A DNA stretch of 64,000 bases from Plotosus lineatus. Taxonomy: Eukaryota; Chordata; Actinopteri; Siluriformes; Plotosidae. The translations under genes were made by a program, and so were the position numbers. This document shows, one piece after another, positions 1-13,525 of this stretch (position 1 is its first letter; every line of letters begins with the position of its first letter). The stretch spans positions 18,345,919 to 18,409,918 of the forward strand of contig CM045750.1 in NCBI GenBank assembly GCA_024760905.1, written 5' to 3'. Below the pieces are notes generated by a model that searched no databases, was not told where the DNA came from, and worked only from the letters and a program-made list of their open reading frames with translations.

Positions 1-1167
1 AGTAGATGAGCCAATCAGAGTGTGGAAGTGCTGATATCTTGTGAGCTAGTATGGAATATTATCTTGTTATAGTGGCATCTGCCAATAAGTGGGATGTTTT
101 AGACAAAGAGAACAGTCAGTTCGCCGAGGTAATGTGTTGTCATCAAAAAACTTAGCAAGTGTAAGGATGAGTTGTTTTCTTTTTCCAAGGTGACGGCAGC
201 TATCACTATCAAACCAAACCCAAATGAGGTAGTGCAAGTTAAGGCCATTACCATTTGCATTGTTATTCTTGGGGCTGGATCACACCTCATCAGGGCAACT
301 TTGGTGATAATAGTATTTATTTGTTTTTATGTTACATTTTATTTAATGAAGTCTCATTGACGTTTAAAATCTTTTGTAATGGTATCCTAGCCAAGACAGG
401 CAGCAACAAAAATTATGTATTGAACAGAAGACAAAACATTAGAAACACTTTTTATGACATCATAAAAATTCTAAAAAATGCAAAAATGTTTGTAACGATA
501 TCTATTCACAAAATAATACAAGCAGAGACTACGTCTACAGCAGGATGAGCCAATCTCCAGGTCATGTAAACTTCTGTACTGAAACAGACCAGGTAACAAT
601 ATCCTGAGAATGAAGACAACTCATTAAGCTTTTTTTTACAAAAAATGTACTTACTCATAACTCGCTTTTGTCACATATCCCATCTTGCACGGACGCTGCA
701 ATTCAGCAAACTTCCCCCCACAGTGCACAGTTCAAGGGGACATTTTGTTTTCATGTCCAGTGAAGTATACTGAGACCGATCAGGATTTTGGGGTGAATAA
801 GTTTGCTTCATGTGGAAGATCACACGGCACACATGCCCACGAAAACAAACGAACAAGAACCTTGGAAGTTCATGCTGTATTGTAAATCCGTGGAGAGCGG
901 GAGGTCTGGGCAGCTGTGTAATACAACAATTGAGAAATATCTGAGTACGTAATCACTTTGAATAATGCAGGCTCGTTAAAGCAGCTGTGTCATGATTTCG
1001 TACTGAAATCCAGTTGTCAAAAAGTCATGTAAATATGTTCTGACTGAGAAATACGAATGTGTATTTGTTGAAAGTAAAATAAAACCCAAAACTAATAAAA
1101 GCTTTTATACATCATATGTGTCTTTGCACGTTAAAGGCATTATTGGTATTACAGGATTACACACACA

Positions 1168-1198
<31 letters not shown>

Positions 1199-1320
1199 GT
1201 CACGGAACAGTTCCCCAGGGGAACTGTTAGGTTTCTGTGATTGTTCAGATCAAATTCTTTTCAAGACTCTAACATTTTGAGAGGAAAGTTTTGATATTTT
1301 TGGTTTATGTGGATTTGTAG
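1..1320. other. Probable MAML1 intron 1, unclassified
   Basis: No coding stretch resembling MAML1 exon 1 (basic, Cys/His-containing N-terminal domain) was found. AT-rich sequence with a CA run followed by poly-A at 1160-1198. Confidence 0.4.
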
Positions 1321-1658
1321 GGGGCAGTGATGTCCTGGTGGTATAGGGTGCTGGATTGCTGATCCTAGGGTTGGGGGTTCGAGTCCCACTCTCCACAAGA
1401 TTGTCACTGTCCCTGCAGTGCAACTAACTGGGTTATCAAAGGCCAGCCATGTCCCTCACTGTCTGGTGAGAGGTTCATGTAAAAGAACCATTTCTGACTT
1501 TCGTAACGAGGGGCTGCAAAGCCGTCGGTATGGTTATGCCCCTTGATAAGGGTTGTGTCAGGAAGGGATCTCGACGTAAAAATCTATGCCCAAATCAAAT
1601 GTGTGAATCAGATGATTTGCTGTGGCGACCCCTGAAAAAAGTCAAAAAGCCGAAAGGA
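1321..1658 (+). mobile_element. tRNA-headed SINE, family A (full length)
   Basis: A Pol III A-box-like head (ggtggtatagggtgctgg) and B-box (ggttcgagtcc) are followed by the family body. The 3' end tgtggcgacccctga... with gccgaaagg is shared with the RTE-like LINE fragments in this window. Confidence 0.8.
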
Positions 1659-3590
1659 GAGGGAGGTTTATGTGGATTTGTGGTGCTAGGCTGAGGTTTT
1701 ATTTCTCTGATTGCTTGTGGTCTTTATTCACCTTTAAGTTATGGTGAAGTTTTTGATCGTAACATTAGGTCATTATCATCAACTCTTACTTTGTGTTGGT
1801 GCTTGAACGTGTGTTTACCTTCCCAATTCATGATTGTTCACACTGTTAACTTTTGCCCTCGACATTCTTCATCTACTGTGTATATATAACAAAGTTTCCT
1901 GCTTAGCAGTTGCGCATCCCCCAGCTCGTCCGAGACATGATTGTCACATTTTATTTTTTTTGTCAACACATTTATAATATTGTGTTTAACAAGGATGGGA
2001 AATCTGAAAATGTTCCTTCAGACCTTTAGTGAGAGCAAAACTTTTCTAGAGCAATGTGTATTCTTGGGACATGGAGCGTTTGTTCGGTAATCATGCCAGA
2101 AGTTATCTGTAATGATGGCAATTGATTAACAGGGGATACAAGATCAGGTGTTTTACATTTCCTGTGCACTATATACACGTCTTTTGTGATACAGTGACGT
2201 GCTTATTGTAGTAGACATACTCACACAACTTGTTTTTGAACATTAGAAGGTCATGTCCTTAACGTACCTAGATGTTGTTTGTTTTTGCAAAAGCCCTTCT
2301 GAATTGACAGTTAAAAAAAAAAAAAAAAAAAAGCCATCCACATAAAGTGCATGATGAAATTTTGAATGGAGGATGATGGGTTAAATCGCCATGTCTTTAG
2401 TTAAACCTGCATTTCCTCAATAATCCTCACTCACTGCAAGTTCTGGCTGTTAGCTGGATAAGTGAAGGGTTCAGGAGCAGGGCTGCAGGGCTGGTCATCC
2501 AGCACGCTAGCACGTTTTGTGTCCTGATAAAGAAATGCAAGTGAAATGGAATTGTGAACACTTGAGTCAGAAAGCAACAGTCTGATCTGCGGTGGTGATA
2601 AACTGAGTCTGAACACACGCACAGCTGTAGGCGGTGTCCGTATTGGATAGTTTTTCACCTGAAAACAGATTGAAATTTTTGTGAGGGTTATTTAACTGCA
2701 AAGCAAATTGTACAAGGTTGCAGTAATGAATCCTCAGCTTTCTGTCTCGATGCCATCAATGTGTGAAAGGCTGCAAAAGAGAAATGCACACCAGTGAAAC
2801 CTCACATTTTCACCACAGTGTGCACAACTATAAAACCTGATCAACAAAAGAGCTCTTCAGCTTTAGAGTACCATAAAATAAAATATTGCAGAAGCATCTT
2901 ACAGGTAGAGCTCGATTTAAATTCAGCACAAACTTCACCTTGCAGTATGAGAACCTGAAACATGATAGCAGTGGAAATGTTAAGTCTCATCAACTGAAGT
3001 GAAGCCTGAAAACAGGCAGGAAATAAAATGAGAGAGAGAGAGCTGACAGACTGCAAAAGCCTGCAAAAATTCTCACTACAGTAGTTTAGCTTAATAGTCA
3101 GGTTAGTCCTCATCATGTGACTGTTATTATATCATAAAATTAAACCGCCAATCATCTTCTCGTTTTCTAATCCTTGCCATTGTGCACGCGGATACATAGA
3201 AGTTTACGAGTGAAGGGGTCTCTTCAAGAGTTTATCATCCAGCTCTCAGATAATATTCCATTTTGTTTTTAAACCCTTACCAGCATTCTTCTGTAATATC
3301 CGTTCCTGTATATTGAGAATAAAGAATAGCAGTGCAGATGGTACTCCAAGACAGTAAATGGTGCAGTGTGCTACCCGGTCCCTTGTTTAGTGGCTGTGGT
3401 GGAAATATGGTTTAGTCTCTCAAGTGCTCAGTGAGTCGCTCTGTAAATGACGCTGAAAATGTAAGTTTTTCTGAATCGGGGAATCTGCCAGATGCAATAA
3501 ATATCATGTTTGAGTTCCCTGAAACCGATCAGGCTAGCAAAGTTGTTGCTAATATAACACAGTGACGCATGCTAAGCTAGTTATCTTGTT
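1659..3590. other. Intron 1 sequence, nothing recognised
   Basis: AT-rich, with a poly-A run at 2310-2331. No splice-bounded coding segment or family repeat recognised. Confidence 0.4.
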
Positions 3591-3653
3591 GTAAAGAAAA
3601 TGAAAGTGTATGTAAAGAAAATGAAAGTGTATGTAAAGAAAATGAAAGTGTAT
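3591..3653 (+). repeat. 21-bp tandem repeat, three perfect copies
   Basis: The unit gtaaagaaaatgaaagtgta plus t repeats exactly three times and is followed by a partial unit. Confidence 0.9.
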
Positions 3654-3678
3654 GTAAACAGTAGAGCTAATAAATGTA

Positions 3679-3831
3679 CAGGGATCCCTCGCTACTTCTC
3701 GCTTCAATTCATGCAGCTTCAATGCCTCGCGGTTTTTAAAAAAATAAAAATAAATAAATAATACTTCGCGGATTTTGATGGTTGCGTGGGGATCTCAGTC
3801 CCAATTAACCACGGAGAGTGAGGGATCCCTG
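3679..3831 (+). mobile_element. Tigger-like MITE, family E
   Basis: Terminal inverted repeats begin cagggatccctcgctac and end gtgagggatccctg. TA precedes the left end; the right flank is TT. It is the shortest of five copies in the window. Confidence 0.75.
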
Positions 3832-4598
3832 TTTTTCCCAAGCCATGCTTTTATCCTCTCCTAATGTTTATAACCTTGAGGAAATATCAGCACGTTGCTG
3901 GTGAAGGTTTAGCTATGAGCTTCACTGTTTAATTCTCAGAAGACTTATGAATGGATTGCTCGTGCATCCAGGGCAACCAACAAATAATTCTTGGTATTGC
4001 ATTGTTGTGATTGGATAATTTTCATCATTATTATTAGTTAAGGGTTGTTATAAGTGAGTAAAGTGACTGTCTACTTTAATTATATTTAGGTTAAGCAAAA
4101 ACAATTACAGAATTTGGCATCATTTGATATGAACAGTTGTTTGGCCTTTGCAGATATATGTAAACCCCTCAGGCAAATAATTGTCTTTTTTTTTTTTTTT
4201 TTTTTTTTTGTATACGTCGGTGTGTAGGGGGGGTTTATTAAGGATGATTTTTTTTTTTTTTATCAATCAAAAATGTAAAACTATAAAAGTCTTTGTTTAG
4301 TTTGCTCTTGTGATTTTCTGTAAAGTACTGTTCCCCTCCGGCTTGGTGGACATTACTGAGTAGTTTCATTCAGAATGTCCTGAGCTGTAATTGAGTTTGT
4401 TAAATTTTTAAATAATTCATGTTCTCAATCAAGAATCTTGGTGAAAGCCTGTGTCTCATAATAAAAATTCCATGCATCGCATGAGATTATACTGAATATT
4501 TGTGACACTTTACCCTTTTGCTCAATGACCTGGATTTCTTTGAAGACATCAAATCGAGATGCAATAGCAAATTTCTAAACAGTGTATTAAAGTGATTA
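3832..4598. other. Intron 1 sequence, nothing recognised
   Basis: Contains two long T runs (about 4182-4209 and 4250-4261). No gene or classified repeat. Confidence 0.35.
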
Positions 4599-5659
4599 CA
4601 GTAGGCCCTTGACTATTCACGGTTTTGCACTCGCAGTTTGAGTATTCACGGACTGCCGAGCAGCTCGCATGTGATTCAAATTCAGCCAATGGCTGTCCTC
4701 CTCCCTGCTGATTGGTTGAGGTGATGTAATGCTCCTTTTTCCTCATTCGCACACAAGTTGGCAATGAGCCTTTTTTAGTGTGTTTTAATTACCAGTTAAG
4801 TTCTATGATGTCACTCAAACGCCTGCTTAAGCACCAGGAAAAGGGAATGAGGTTGGATGTCTCTTCTGAAGAAATAAGACTTTCTCCAGAAGAAACGACA
4901 GTTTCCTCTGAAGTCACATCATTGCTGAAAAGGAATTCAGTAATGTTTGAACTGTTGTAAAACACTCCACTATTAGTCTTTTTAAATTATTATTCCAGTA
5001 CATTACCTAAGGTAATGTTTAAAATGTTTGTGCGTTATTTTATTTACTGTGGTGTCGCATGTTTCTCATTGTGTTTTGTTTATCCAATTTATTACATTTC
5101 TTGTTCTTTTATGTCCTTTTTGTTATGGTCTTTGTTTTGAGCGACTTTGAATTTGGCTCTGTGCCTCTCATTAACTGTTTACTTCCTGAGGGGCATAGCT
5201 GAGCTGCTCAGAGCACACACACACACACCTGAATTCACTATTCTCATTTGCTCCCAATAAACAAAGCAGGATCACCTCTGCATTAACTCACATCAACATC
5301 ACCTCCTCTTTAATTTGTAAAGCCTCTTACTCTATCACTCTAAAACTCTGTTTTGTGCTCTGGTTGGGGGGGGGGGGCTTAATGCAGTTAATACCTGAAT
5401 TCAGTCGTGTCAAAAATTGAAAAGGTTTTCTTAATCATTACTACATTAATACTGTATTAATGAGTAAGACTGTCTATAGAATGTGTTTAAGAAGCATATT
5501 TTAGCGCATGTAATAGATACATAGTATTTTACTTTCAGCTGCTCCTTCGCGCATGTGACATCATACATGGGGTTTTACTTCCGGGTACAGAACTCGCGGA
5601 TTATCTCGATTCGCAGGAGGGCCCGGAACCGAACTCCCGCAAATGTCAAGGGCCTACTG
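4599..5659 (+). mobile_element. Non-autonomous Tc1/mariner-Tigger-like element, family F (long copy)
   Basis: Inverted ends cagtaggcccttgac... and ...gtcaagggcctactg are flanked by TA on both sides. The internal sequence has no transposase; it shares blocks such as ctatgatgtcactcaaacgc with the copy at 42400-42954. Confidence 0.75.
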
Positions 5660-5787
5660 TATTTTTGTTGACACCCTAAGTAAATATTTATTCAACCAAA
5701 GTTTGTATTGTTTGATTCAGTGGGAGAAAGCCAGTTATTTCGAGTTATTTTCTTAGACAAGTAAATTTTGTTCTATTTTAGGAATTT

Positions 5788-6146
5788 AATGAATTCAACC
5801 TCGAGGGGCAGTGGCAGTCTAGTGGTATAGGGTGCTGGATCGCTGACCTAAGGTTGTGGGTTCGAGTCCCACTCTCCACAAGGTTGTCACTGTCCCCCCC
5901 CAGAGCAGCTAACAGGGTTATCAAAGGTGGGCCATGTCTCTCACGGTCTATGGTGAGAGGTTCATGTAAAAGAACCATTGCTGACTTTCGTAAAGAGTAG
6001 CTGCCGTGTTTCCGTCCCTTGCTAAAGTGTTGTTAGGAAGGGCATCTGACATAAAAACCTATGCCAAATCAAATGTGCAAATCATTCACTGTGGCGACCC
6101 CTGATAAAGGGAAACGCCGAAAGGAAAGCTCAATGAATTCAACCTC
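5788..6146 (+). mobile_element. SINE family A with perfect 15-bp target-site duplication
   Basis: The body is at 5803-6131. aatgaattcaacctc flanks it at 5788-5802 and 6132-6146. The tRNA-like head and LINE-like 3' end are intact; the element is probably relatively young. Confidence 0.9.
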
Positions 6147-6734
6147 AAACAAGCTAAAACTTCACGCTAAGGGTCTCTCCTACATCCCCCCCCCAAAAAA
6201 AAAAAAAAAAAAAAAAATTCCCCCAACACTTAAAGGGCAATTTTTGGATGTTAAGTGTTTTTTAAACCATGCTTTATTGCCATCATTGTCACAGTTTTAT
6301 GTATAACCCACTTTTTTAATTTGCTCTCATCTGGTCTCCTGTGGAATGTATCAGAATGACTGTCCTTAAAACACACTGGCTGCTGGTTCTATTTGGAAAT
6401 GATCAATTGTGGGTTTTGTCTGACATTTTACATTCTTTCAGTAACCCTTGCCAACATCTTTATTTTCAGAGCGTTGGGTGTTTCAACAGATTACCCGGAG
6501 GTTTATATCCAGGCCTAGCACTTACGCAAAATCCAATCAGACTGATGCCTCACGTTTTCTTCTGTTAAATATTTGGACTTGGGTCAGAGATTTTGACCTG
6601 TAATGAATTTTGAAAACATCAGAAATACTCGTTGATAGCAAAAGCATAAGATGTGCTCAACTCCACTGTATTGCCAATTCATAGTGCAGAAAATAATCCT
6701 AGTTGGACAAAGTGCCTTGATGCACATTACTGAT
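6147..6734. other. Intron 1 sequence, nothing recognised
   Basis: Contains a C8/A23 homopolymer junction at about 6188-6219. No gene seen. Confidence 0.35.
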
Positions 6735-7050
6735 GTTCTAAATCACCCTGTGCTAGCCATCTGCCTCTTTTTGAACTGCTGCACATGCACCTTTGGCTTC
6801 AGTCTAACACACTTGGAGGAAAGCGCTATCCACCCCCACATACAAATGAGTTCGCAGACGCCATTGATTGGCCGGTGACCACTGTGAGTGACATGGAAGT
6901 GAGCATATGCCATGCCTTCCTCTTGTGAGATCTTTTCCAATTAGCTCCCATGGACTCCTGTTCCCAGATGGCTGTAGCAATAAACTGGATTCGCACTTGC
7001 GATCTCCAGATTAATAGTCATGCATCTTGTCGATGTGCCACTCAGGAGCC
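6735..7050 (-). mobile_element. Dispersed repeat family D (probable SINE)
   Basis: About 200 bases align with 43610-43805 (shared tgctagcca, tctttttgaactgc-type, attggccggtgac-type and caattagc-cccatgga blocks). Its right end resembles a reversed tRNA-like B-box region. Confidence 0.55.
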
Positions 7051-9775
7051 ATTTGTACTTATGATGATGATAATCCCAGATCTCTATTTAGCGGAATTCC
7101 TCCATTTTTTTTTTAGGTTCCCTGCAGCCCCTTTGACCTCCAGCTGGAATATTTCATTTTCTCTATTTCTGAACCTGTTTCCTATTTTTTTTCCAAACCT
7201 TGCTGAGATCCCTGAATATTAATAATAATTGTGATGATGATGGTAGTAATAATAAAAGGGTGGTTCAGGTATCCAGTATCATGTACCTTGAAGATGTGCC
7301 ACTCAGGAGCCTGTTACAGAGTAAACAGCAGTGGTCTTATAACACAAGGGATTTGGTCACTAAAGATCACTTTGGTACCTCTCTAAGCAAAGACACCAAT
7401 GATAAAATGTTGAAAACCTTTAGTCACAATTTAGCATGACTTCTTTTTGTGGTGCATGTCTGAAAACCACCAGCTGGTTGACAGCATTGGAGTAGGCAAA
7501 ATTCTGGGACCGCCATAAGTAAAGCAATGGCAGCCTGGAACTTTTAAAAGAACTCGCACGATCTTGGATCATGTCCCTTGATGATGTAAAATCCATATCT
7601 CACCACACTAAGCTCTATGATTAGACAATCATATCTACCATGTACATCTGTATTGTGTAGACAGTTGCCGTGACGTTTTTGTGTTTGAGTGGTTGAGTTA
7701 CAGACGATGGCAAAACCAGCATGGATTACATAACTGCAAATTTCACTGCCTGTAGAGGTGATTACCACATATGCAAAATGCTTGCCAAGATTCTGTCTTA
7801 ATTAATCTGACTGTATTACATACAGTGGAAGTTTATTCCCCTCAGCTTTTTCACCTTGCTATGGTAGAAATGTCTGCACGGATTTGGCCGCATTGTATGA
7901 ATACAAGCAAGTGCGAAAGTGCACATTAAGGTTTTTAGATAACGGCTAGCAGACGCTTACAACAGAATGGGACCTGAAGCCCACTGTGTTACTCGCAATA
8001 AAAGAATAAAACTCGGCATGATGAATAACAAGACCCTGGAAATCCATATGCAGGGCATCAATCACAAACTCGTGCCAGCTGCCAAGATCACGTTACTGAG
8101 CCATCTTCAGCACCACAGCTGAGGACACATCAGGCAGTCTCTGGGTGACTAACGTGACTTTTAAGATGATCTTCAGCTCATGGGGGGAACATTATTTCTG
8201 TAGTCTCCAAATACAAGACACTAAAATGGTCTTTAAAAGGCTTGAAGTTCTAGGTTATGTGGATATCCTTTGATTTGTGGCTGATGGAATCCATAGAGCG
8301 TCTTGGTGTGTCCCACTGAACTGCCCAAAGGAAACTGATGTATTGGAGGACTTTTAGGATGATTCTTGACTAAGCGCACCCTTCCCCCAGCTCACTCATA
8401 CAGATGACTCACCATTATTCCCCCAATGCCCCAAGTCAGCTTTGTGTCTGTATTTTGACACAAAAGGTTCATACTGGACCCTGTAACAGGAAATATTTGT
8501 ATTCTGCAGGGTTTAATGTGAATTCTTTACAGCTTTTATTCGTGATGACCCACATATGATTTTGACAGCATCCCTTGAGAATTTCTCTTGGGTTTTATTT
8601 TGCAATGTGTCAGTGTTGTGTCAAGTAGTGCTGTAGCAACACCCGACTCTCCCATCCTTGCCAGAATGACTCAGTAAAACTTCTCTTACCAGCGAAGCAT
8701 TTGGCCAAGTTAACTGCTGATAGAGTACCGACCTACAATAGGAGTAAACATGGATTGTTTCCACGAGACAAATACCATCTTTCCTTCTAATAGTGCTTTT
8801 AAATGACAGCAATTCGTTGTTGTTTTGGGAAATGCAAAAGCTGGTTCCAAGACGTTACCATTTGTAATTATATGCTCGCTGTGTAAGAGCGCTGTAAGAA
8901 TCCGAGTAGTCATTGTCAGCTTGCTGCTTGGCGTAATGAAACACTAAGTCGACAGCGCTGTCAAGCAGCTCCCAGTGGTCTGCATGCCCGGTTTGGTGGC
9001 GTTTGGCCGAGGTGGGCAGCCATCACTCTGCCTCATTGTGGCCTCAAAGGCAAGCAGCACCCGGCCAGGAATTCAGCACGCTCTCTCAACCCCGCTGCAG
9101 CCACAGCGCCGCCTCTTTTGTTGTGGTTTGTACATCCATACACATGCTAATTAGCCTCATGTGGCTCAGCCCTGTGGTGGCCATGGTTGTGAAGAGGGAG
9201 AGTCATGAAGGCAGAGAGAGAGAAGGTATTGCGTGTTAAGGGAAAAAGATTAAGAGCACAGGCAATAGAGGTGGTTTAGTAAAAACTATTGGGAATTTGA
9301 GATAGGGTGTGCATGCGTAACTTGAGGGAGATGATGCCGACACAAGCGTGCTGAAAGAAAGACCAGTTTTTCTGGTTCTGAAAACCCTGCAGTAACTCGC
9401 CCCTCTGTGTGTTTTGTGTGTGTGTGCTGAAGAGAGTGTTCAGAATGGCTTGGCAAGACTAACTCGGATCTGCTTGTGTTCAGATGAAACTGCTACCTCA
9501 GCTGGCTGGGTCTGGAGATAAAACACAGGACATGTTAAGATTATAAATATGCCTGCAGTACATTGTATATACTGATTTAATTATTCTACCTTTTGGCATC
9601 CTTAATGAGGTCAGTGAACTGTTTCCAAACTGGATGAATTGTCTTGGCCAAAGAATAACGCTCTCTAAACAAGTGAAGGCTTTTAATAAACAATCATCAT
9701 TTATTGCAAGCGTAACGTATCTTTTTTTTTTTTTTTTTAACCTAATACTGTTCATTGCTATTTTATGTTTTCTAG
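7051..9775. other. Rest of MAML1 intron 1, including candidate conserved non-coding sequence
   Basis: Long repeat-poor stretch. Higher-complexity blocks lie at about 8030-8180 and 8930-9210; the latter is GC-rich and contains a homeodomain-type ctaattag palindrome near 9149. Neither opens a spliced coding frame. A regulatory role is only a possibility. A poly-T tract precedes the exon 2 acceptor. Confidence 0.3.
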
Positions 9776-11140
9776 CTACAAGAGGCGGTGAAGAGGAAAC
9801 TGGAGAATGCTAGCCCGACTGGTGGTCGTGACCAGGTAAATGGATTCAGTGATGGTTACCCCCAAGCCAAGAAGTCATGTCTGGAAGATCCTTTGGTTAA
9901 TCTGAATGGGTCAGCAAATGGCACCATTCCTCCTCATTCACCCTTGGACACCAAACATGGCGTGGCTGCTGAATTAGCATTGAACGGTGCCCAAGCAATG
10001 GGGACTGCTGAGCAAAATGGTATTTCTCTGTCCACTGAAAATGACATTCGTCTAAAAGAGCTCAAGCAGGAGCCCATGGATGACATCTTGCCTACAGGTG
10101 GCGGCAATGGCAACATCATCCTGCCTGACCTCAACCTAAACGAGCAGGAGTGGACTGAGCTCATGGAAGAGTTTAATCGATCTGTGCCTTATGAGGAAAT
10201 TCAAGAGCTCTTCAATGATGGCTTCGAGGACCGCAAAGAATCCGAGGTACCGCCTGGCACTGTTGCACCTTCCAGCCTTCTCCCCTCAGATATTGCTGGC
10301 ACGGTAAAAACTGAGTTTTCTCCAGTGCCAGCTTCCTCTACCTTTGAACCGGACACTTGCACTGGGTCACCGCACATCCCATCCACTTCGTCTGGGCCTC
10401 CGATGCATGCTAATTCCCCAAACGTGACGCCGGCATCCTCTTCTTCACCTGCTCTGTCTGGACACCAGCACACACAACAGCAGCCTACCCAGCCTAGGCA
10501 GCAACAGAATCACCTGATGCCACCCAAAGACTTGTCACCGGCCCAGCAGCTGCAACAGCTCGCTGCCAGGGAGCAGCAAAGGGCACAGCTCATGCAAACG
10601 CAGCAGCACCAAGTCCAGAAGCAGCACAAACAGCAGCAGCAGCAATCTGCCCCCAAATTTCACCCGCAGTCCAATCATCCGTCCACTTGGCAAAGTGCCC
10701 CCCCTAATCAGAGTCCTTTAGGAAGTGGCACTTTTGGCCTGGAAAAGCCCACTAGCCCTTCACTCTATCCATCAGACTTTCAGAATCCCAAGTCCCTCCT
10801 CATGCCTGGCCAGCAGCCCACGAAGGGCTCTCCAAAAGCCAGTGCCCCAGGGGCATACATGCAGCCCAGTGGTCACCCGATGTTGGGTCATGGTGGTGCT
10901 TCATCTGGAGCTCTCAGCCATCAGCCAGCCTCTACAGGCCAGACAGCAATGTTGGACTACAACAACACCAAACCACTGAGCCACTTTGAGGCTGGAGCAC
11001 AAAGAGGCCCTGCAAACACGCAGAGCCAGAACAAAGCAGCGATGCTTAACCTCCTGCGTCAGCAGCAGCAGCAGCAGCAGATGAAGCCGAGACCCCCTGG
11101 CATGACCTTCAGACCCCCAACACATCTGTCGCACACACAG
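9776..11140 (+). CDS. maml1: MAML1 exon 2 (large exon, 455 codons)
   Basis: The acceptor is the pyrimidine-rich tract ending ttttctag at 9775 and the donor is cag|gtaaga at 11140/11141, phase 0. The frame opens upstream without a methionine; the first M-like codon at 9788 is GTG inside LQEAVKRKL, so this is an internal exon and not a start. It carries the acidic activation block (around 10126-10190), two psi-K-x-E sites (around 10060 and 10306), Ser/Thr/Pro-rich segments, and glutamine tracts at about 10470-10660 and 11059-11085 (a run of seven Q encoded only by CAG). Confidence 0.95.
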
Positions 11141-13371
11141 GTAAGAATCTGCAAGGCAACTGCATACGTCAGGGATGTCCAGTTAATTTGAAATGAATAG
11201 AATCCCACGCGAGGGGTTTAAGAAATATGTCTGGGAAAACAACCGCTACAGATGCAGTAAAGTAATGTTTTAAATGCTCATCGTGTACTTTGTGAATGCC
11301 GAATAAACTTTGTGCATTGCATTATATCAGGACACACAGGCTCAAGGCCTTTCTACATTCAAATGACCGAATGCACCACCTTCTTCTTTTCCTTTCGGCT
11401 GTTCCCTTCAGGGGTCACCACAGCGAATCATCTGCCTCCATCTCACCTTATCCTCTGCATCTTCTTCTTACATCAGCTACCTTCATGTCCTCCTTCACCA
11501 CATCCATAAATGTTCTCTTTGGTCTTCTTCTAGGCCTTCTGCCTGGTAGTTCCAACCTCAGCATCCTACTACCAATATACTCACTATCCCTCCTCTGTAC
11601 ATGTCCAAACCATCTCAATCTAGCCTCTCTGACTTTGCCTCCAAAACATCCTTACATGTGCTGTCCTTCTGATGTACTCATTCCTGATCCTGTCCAACCT
11701 CGTTACTCCCAAAGAGAACCTCAACAGAATGCACCACCATGGGTAATTAATTCAGGTGAGCCATATCACAGACTTTTAGAATTCACCAAGTTCACACACC
11801 TGTCATACAAATGCAGAGAGTCGTCGTACTCACGCACCCTTTAAAATCGAGCATGGACTGATGGTTTCCTGAAGGTACCGCTGATGTTGTACATAATCTT
11901 TTTAAATAGATAGTAACACAATTCGCCACAGGTACCCTTTAATGACCTCTGCACCATATGGTATAAGAAACATCACGTTCTTCTCAATCATAAGTCTGCT
12001 TTTGTTTCCTAACATTTGATTTCAGGCTTTTCCCCACTTTCGTTGCATTGCCTACTTATTGCATATTGCAGATAACCAAGATCGTTCCTTCGGTCATGTG
12101 GTCTTTTCATTCATGCTGTTGTAAACAGACACAGAACGGAAAAACAAGATGTAGAGCAGGAGAATAAGCGACACTAAGCCCATGAGCATTGGAGGATTCC
12201 CCAGGAAACGTTTGTATTTAGCAAAAATAAACTGATCATGGACGATAAAGCACAAACTATTCAGTGTTCATGAATACATGTAGAGGCTTCTTATTAAAGC
12301 CCGTTCTTCAAGTTTAAAATCATGTTAGTAACCAGAGAGCTGTTCAAGTTTATTTCCTCGAATGTGGCTTGACACTGCGGACATCACTTTCACACTCCTT
12401 TGTGCAGAAAGGAAGGTAAAATACATCAAAGTGAAGCTCGCGTGTTAATTTACCAGTTAGCTTTGAAGTTGGGAACCTGGTGCCTTGGTCAGTTGCGTGT
12501 GCTTTGAAGGCGACTGCAGTTTGTAGTTCAGCATAGGTGTGATTTGGTCGAACATTTTCTTTTGGATGTTGACTTTGTTTCGGGGTGTTTTGCACTTTAA
12601 AGTGCATGTGTGTGTGTGTGTGGGGATTGTCTTGGGGTATCTGGCAGCAGATCTCGTCAACCTCGGGGATAGCTTGTCTGGGTCAGGCAGCTGGTTGCTA
12701 AGTAGCAGAATACCGGCAGGCGTTTTCTCTCAATCCCACACACACACACACACAGACACACAGACACACAGACGGGGGCTGGGATGAGCCAGGAGGTTGC
12801 AGCCTTGCTACAGAGGAGTCAGGAGAAAAAAAAAGCAAGCAGGAGGGAGGGACACAGGGACGACAAAGCAGTCTTTCATGCAAAGTTCCTCACCCTCCCT
12901 AGGCCGTCGTCCTGCGAAGAGTATTTTGGGATTGGCCCCCATCTCTCTTGTGGTTCTCTTTATTTAAATATAGCTGCTTAACCCACTTGGGGGTTTTTCC
13001 CCCCCCCTCTTCCATGAGATGAACTTTTTCACTTTCCTGCAATCCTTTCTGTTGTGCACCGAGCCATGTTTTCTTCTTTCCCTGTTTCCTTATTCCTCTG
13101 TCTCTATCGCTTTGTTATTTTCCATGTCTGTGCCTTCCAACTGCAAACTCTACATTCTTTGCTATGGCACCCCACTCTTTGCGCCCTATTTGCCACTTGT
13201 CACTTTTTTTAATGCACTCGAGATGACCTTGTGCACATTGAGGTGTGTGTAAGAGAGAACGATGGGGATGTAAGCAGGATAAAAAGTGCTTGAATGGAAA
13301 ATGCTTGAATGGAAAGTGGCCAGGGATTGCATCCTTGATTTATTTTTAAAGCAGCTTGTAGGCACTGCACT

Positions 13372-13402
<31 letters not shown>

Positions 13403-13490
13403 GTTGAACTCGGTTTGCTGGTGCAGAGTGCTTGGCTGTCTGTTGCACACACTCCAGAATCAAACTTCGAAACCATACATTCAGAGCACT

Positions 13491-13525
<35 letters not shown>

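Noticed and set aside
4778..4960. 60-codon ORF inside the family F element as a transposase remnant
   Set aside because: No DDE-type motif or helix-turn-helix can be seen in so short a stretch.
5820..5900. tRNA gene candidates (A-box/B-box pairs at 1330, 5820, 22240, 24650, 63305 and on the minus strand near 16090, 20030, 49060)
   Set aside because: Each is the degenerate tRNA-like head of a SINE followed by a repeated body; no proper cloverleaf or acceptor stem was seen.
9788..9790. Possible MAML1 start at 9788
   Set aside because: The codon is GTG inside LQEAVKRKL, preceded by an in-frame coding stretch and a strong acceptor at 9775.
11296..11844. 182-codon plus-strand ORF in MAML1 intron 2
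   Set aside because: It is the antisense of an RTE-like LINE fragment bounded by a 12-bp target duplication.
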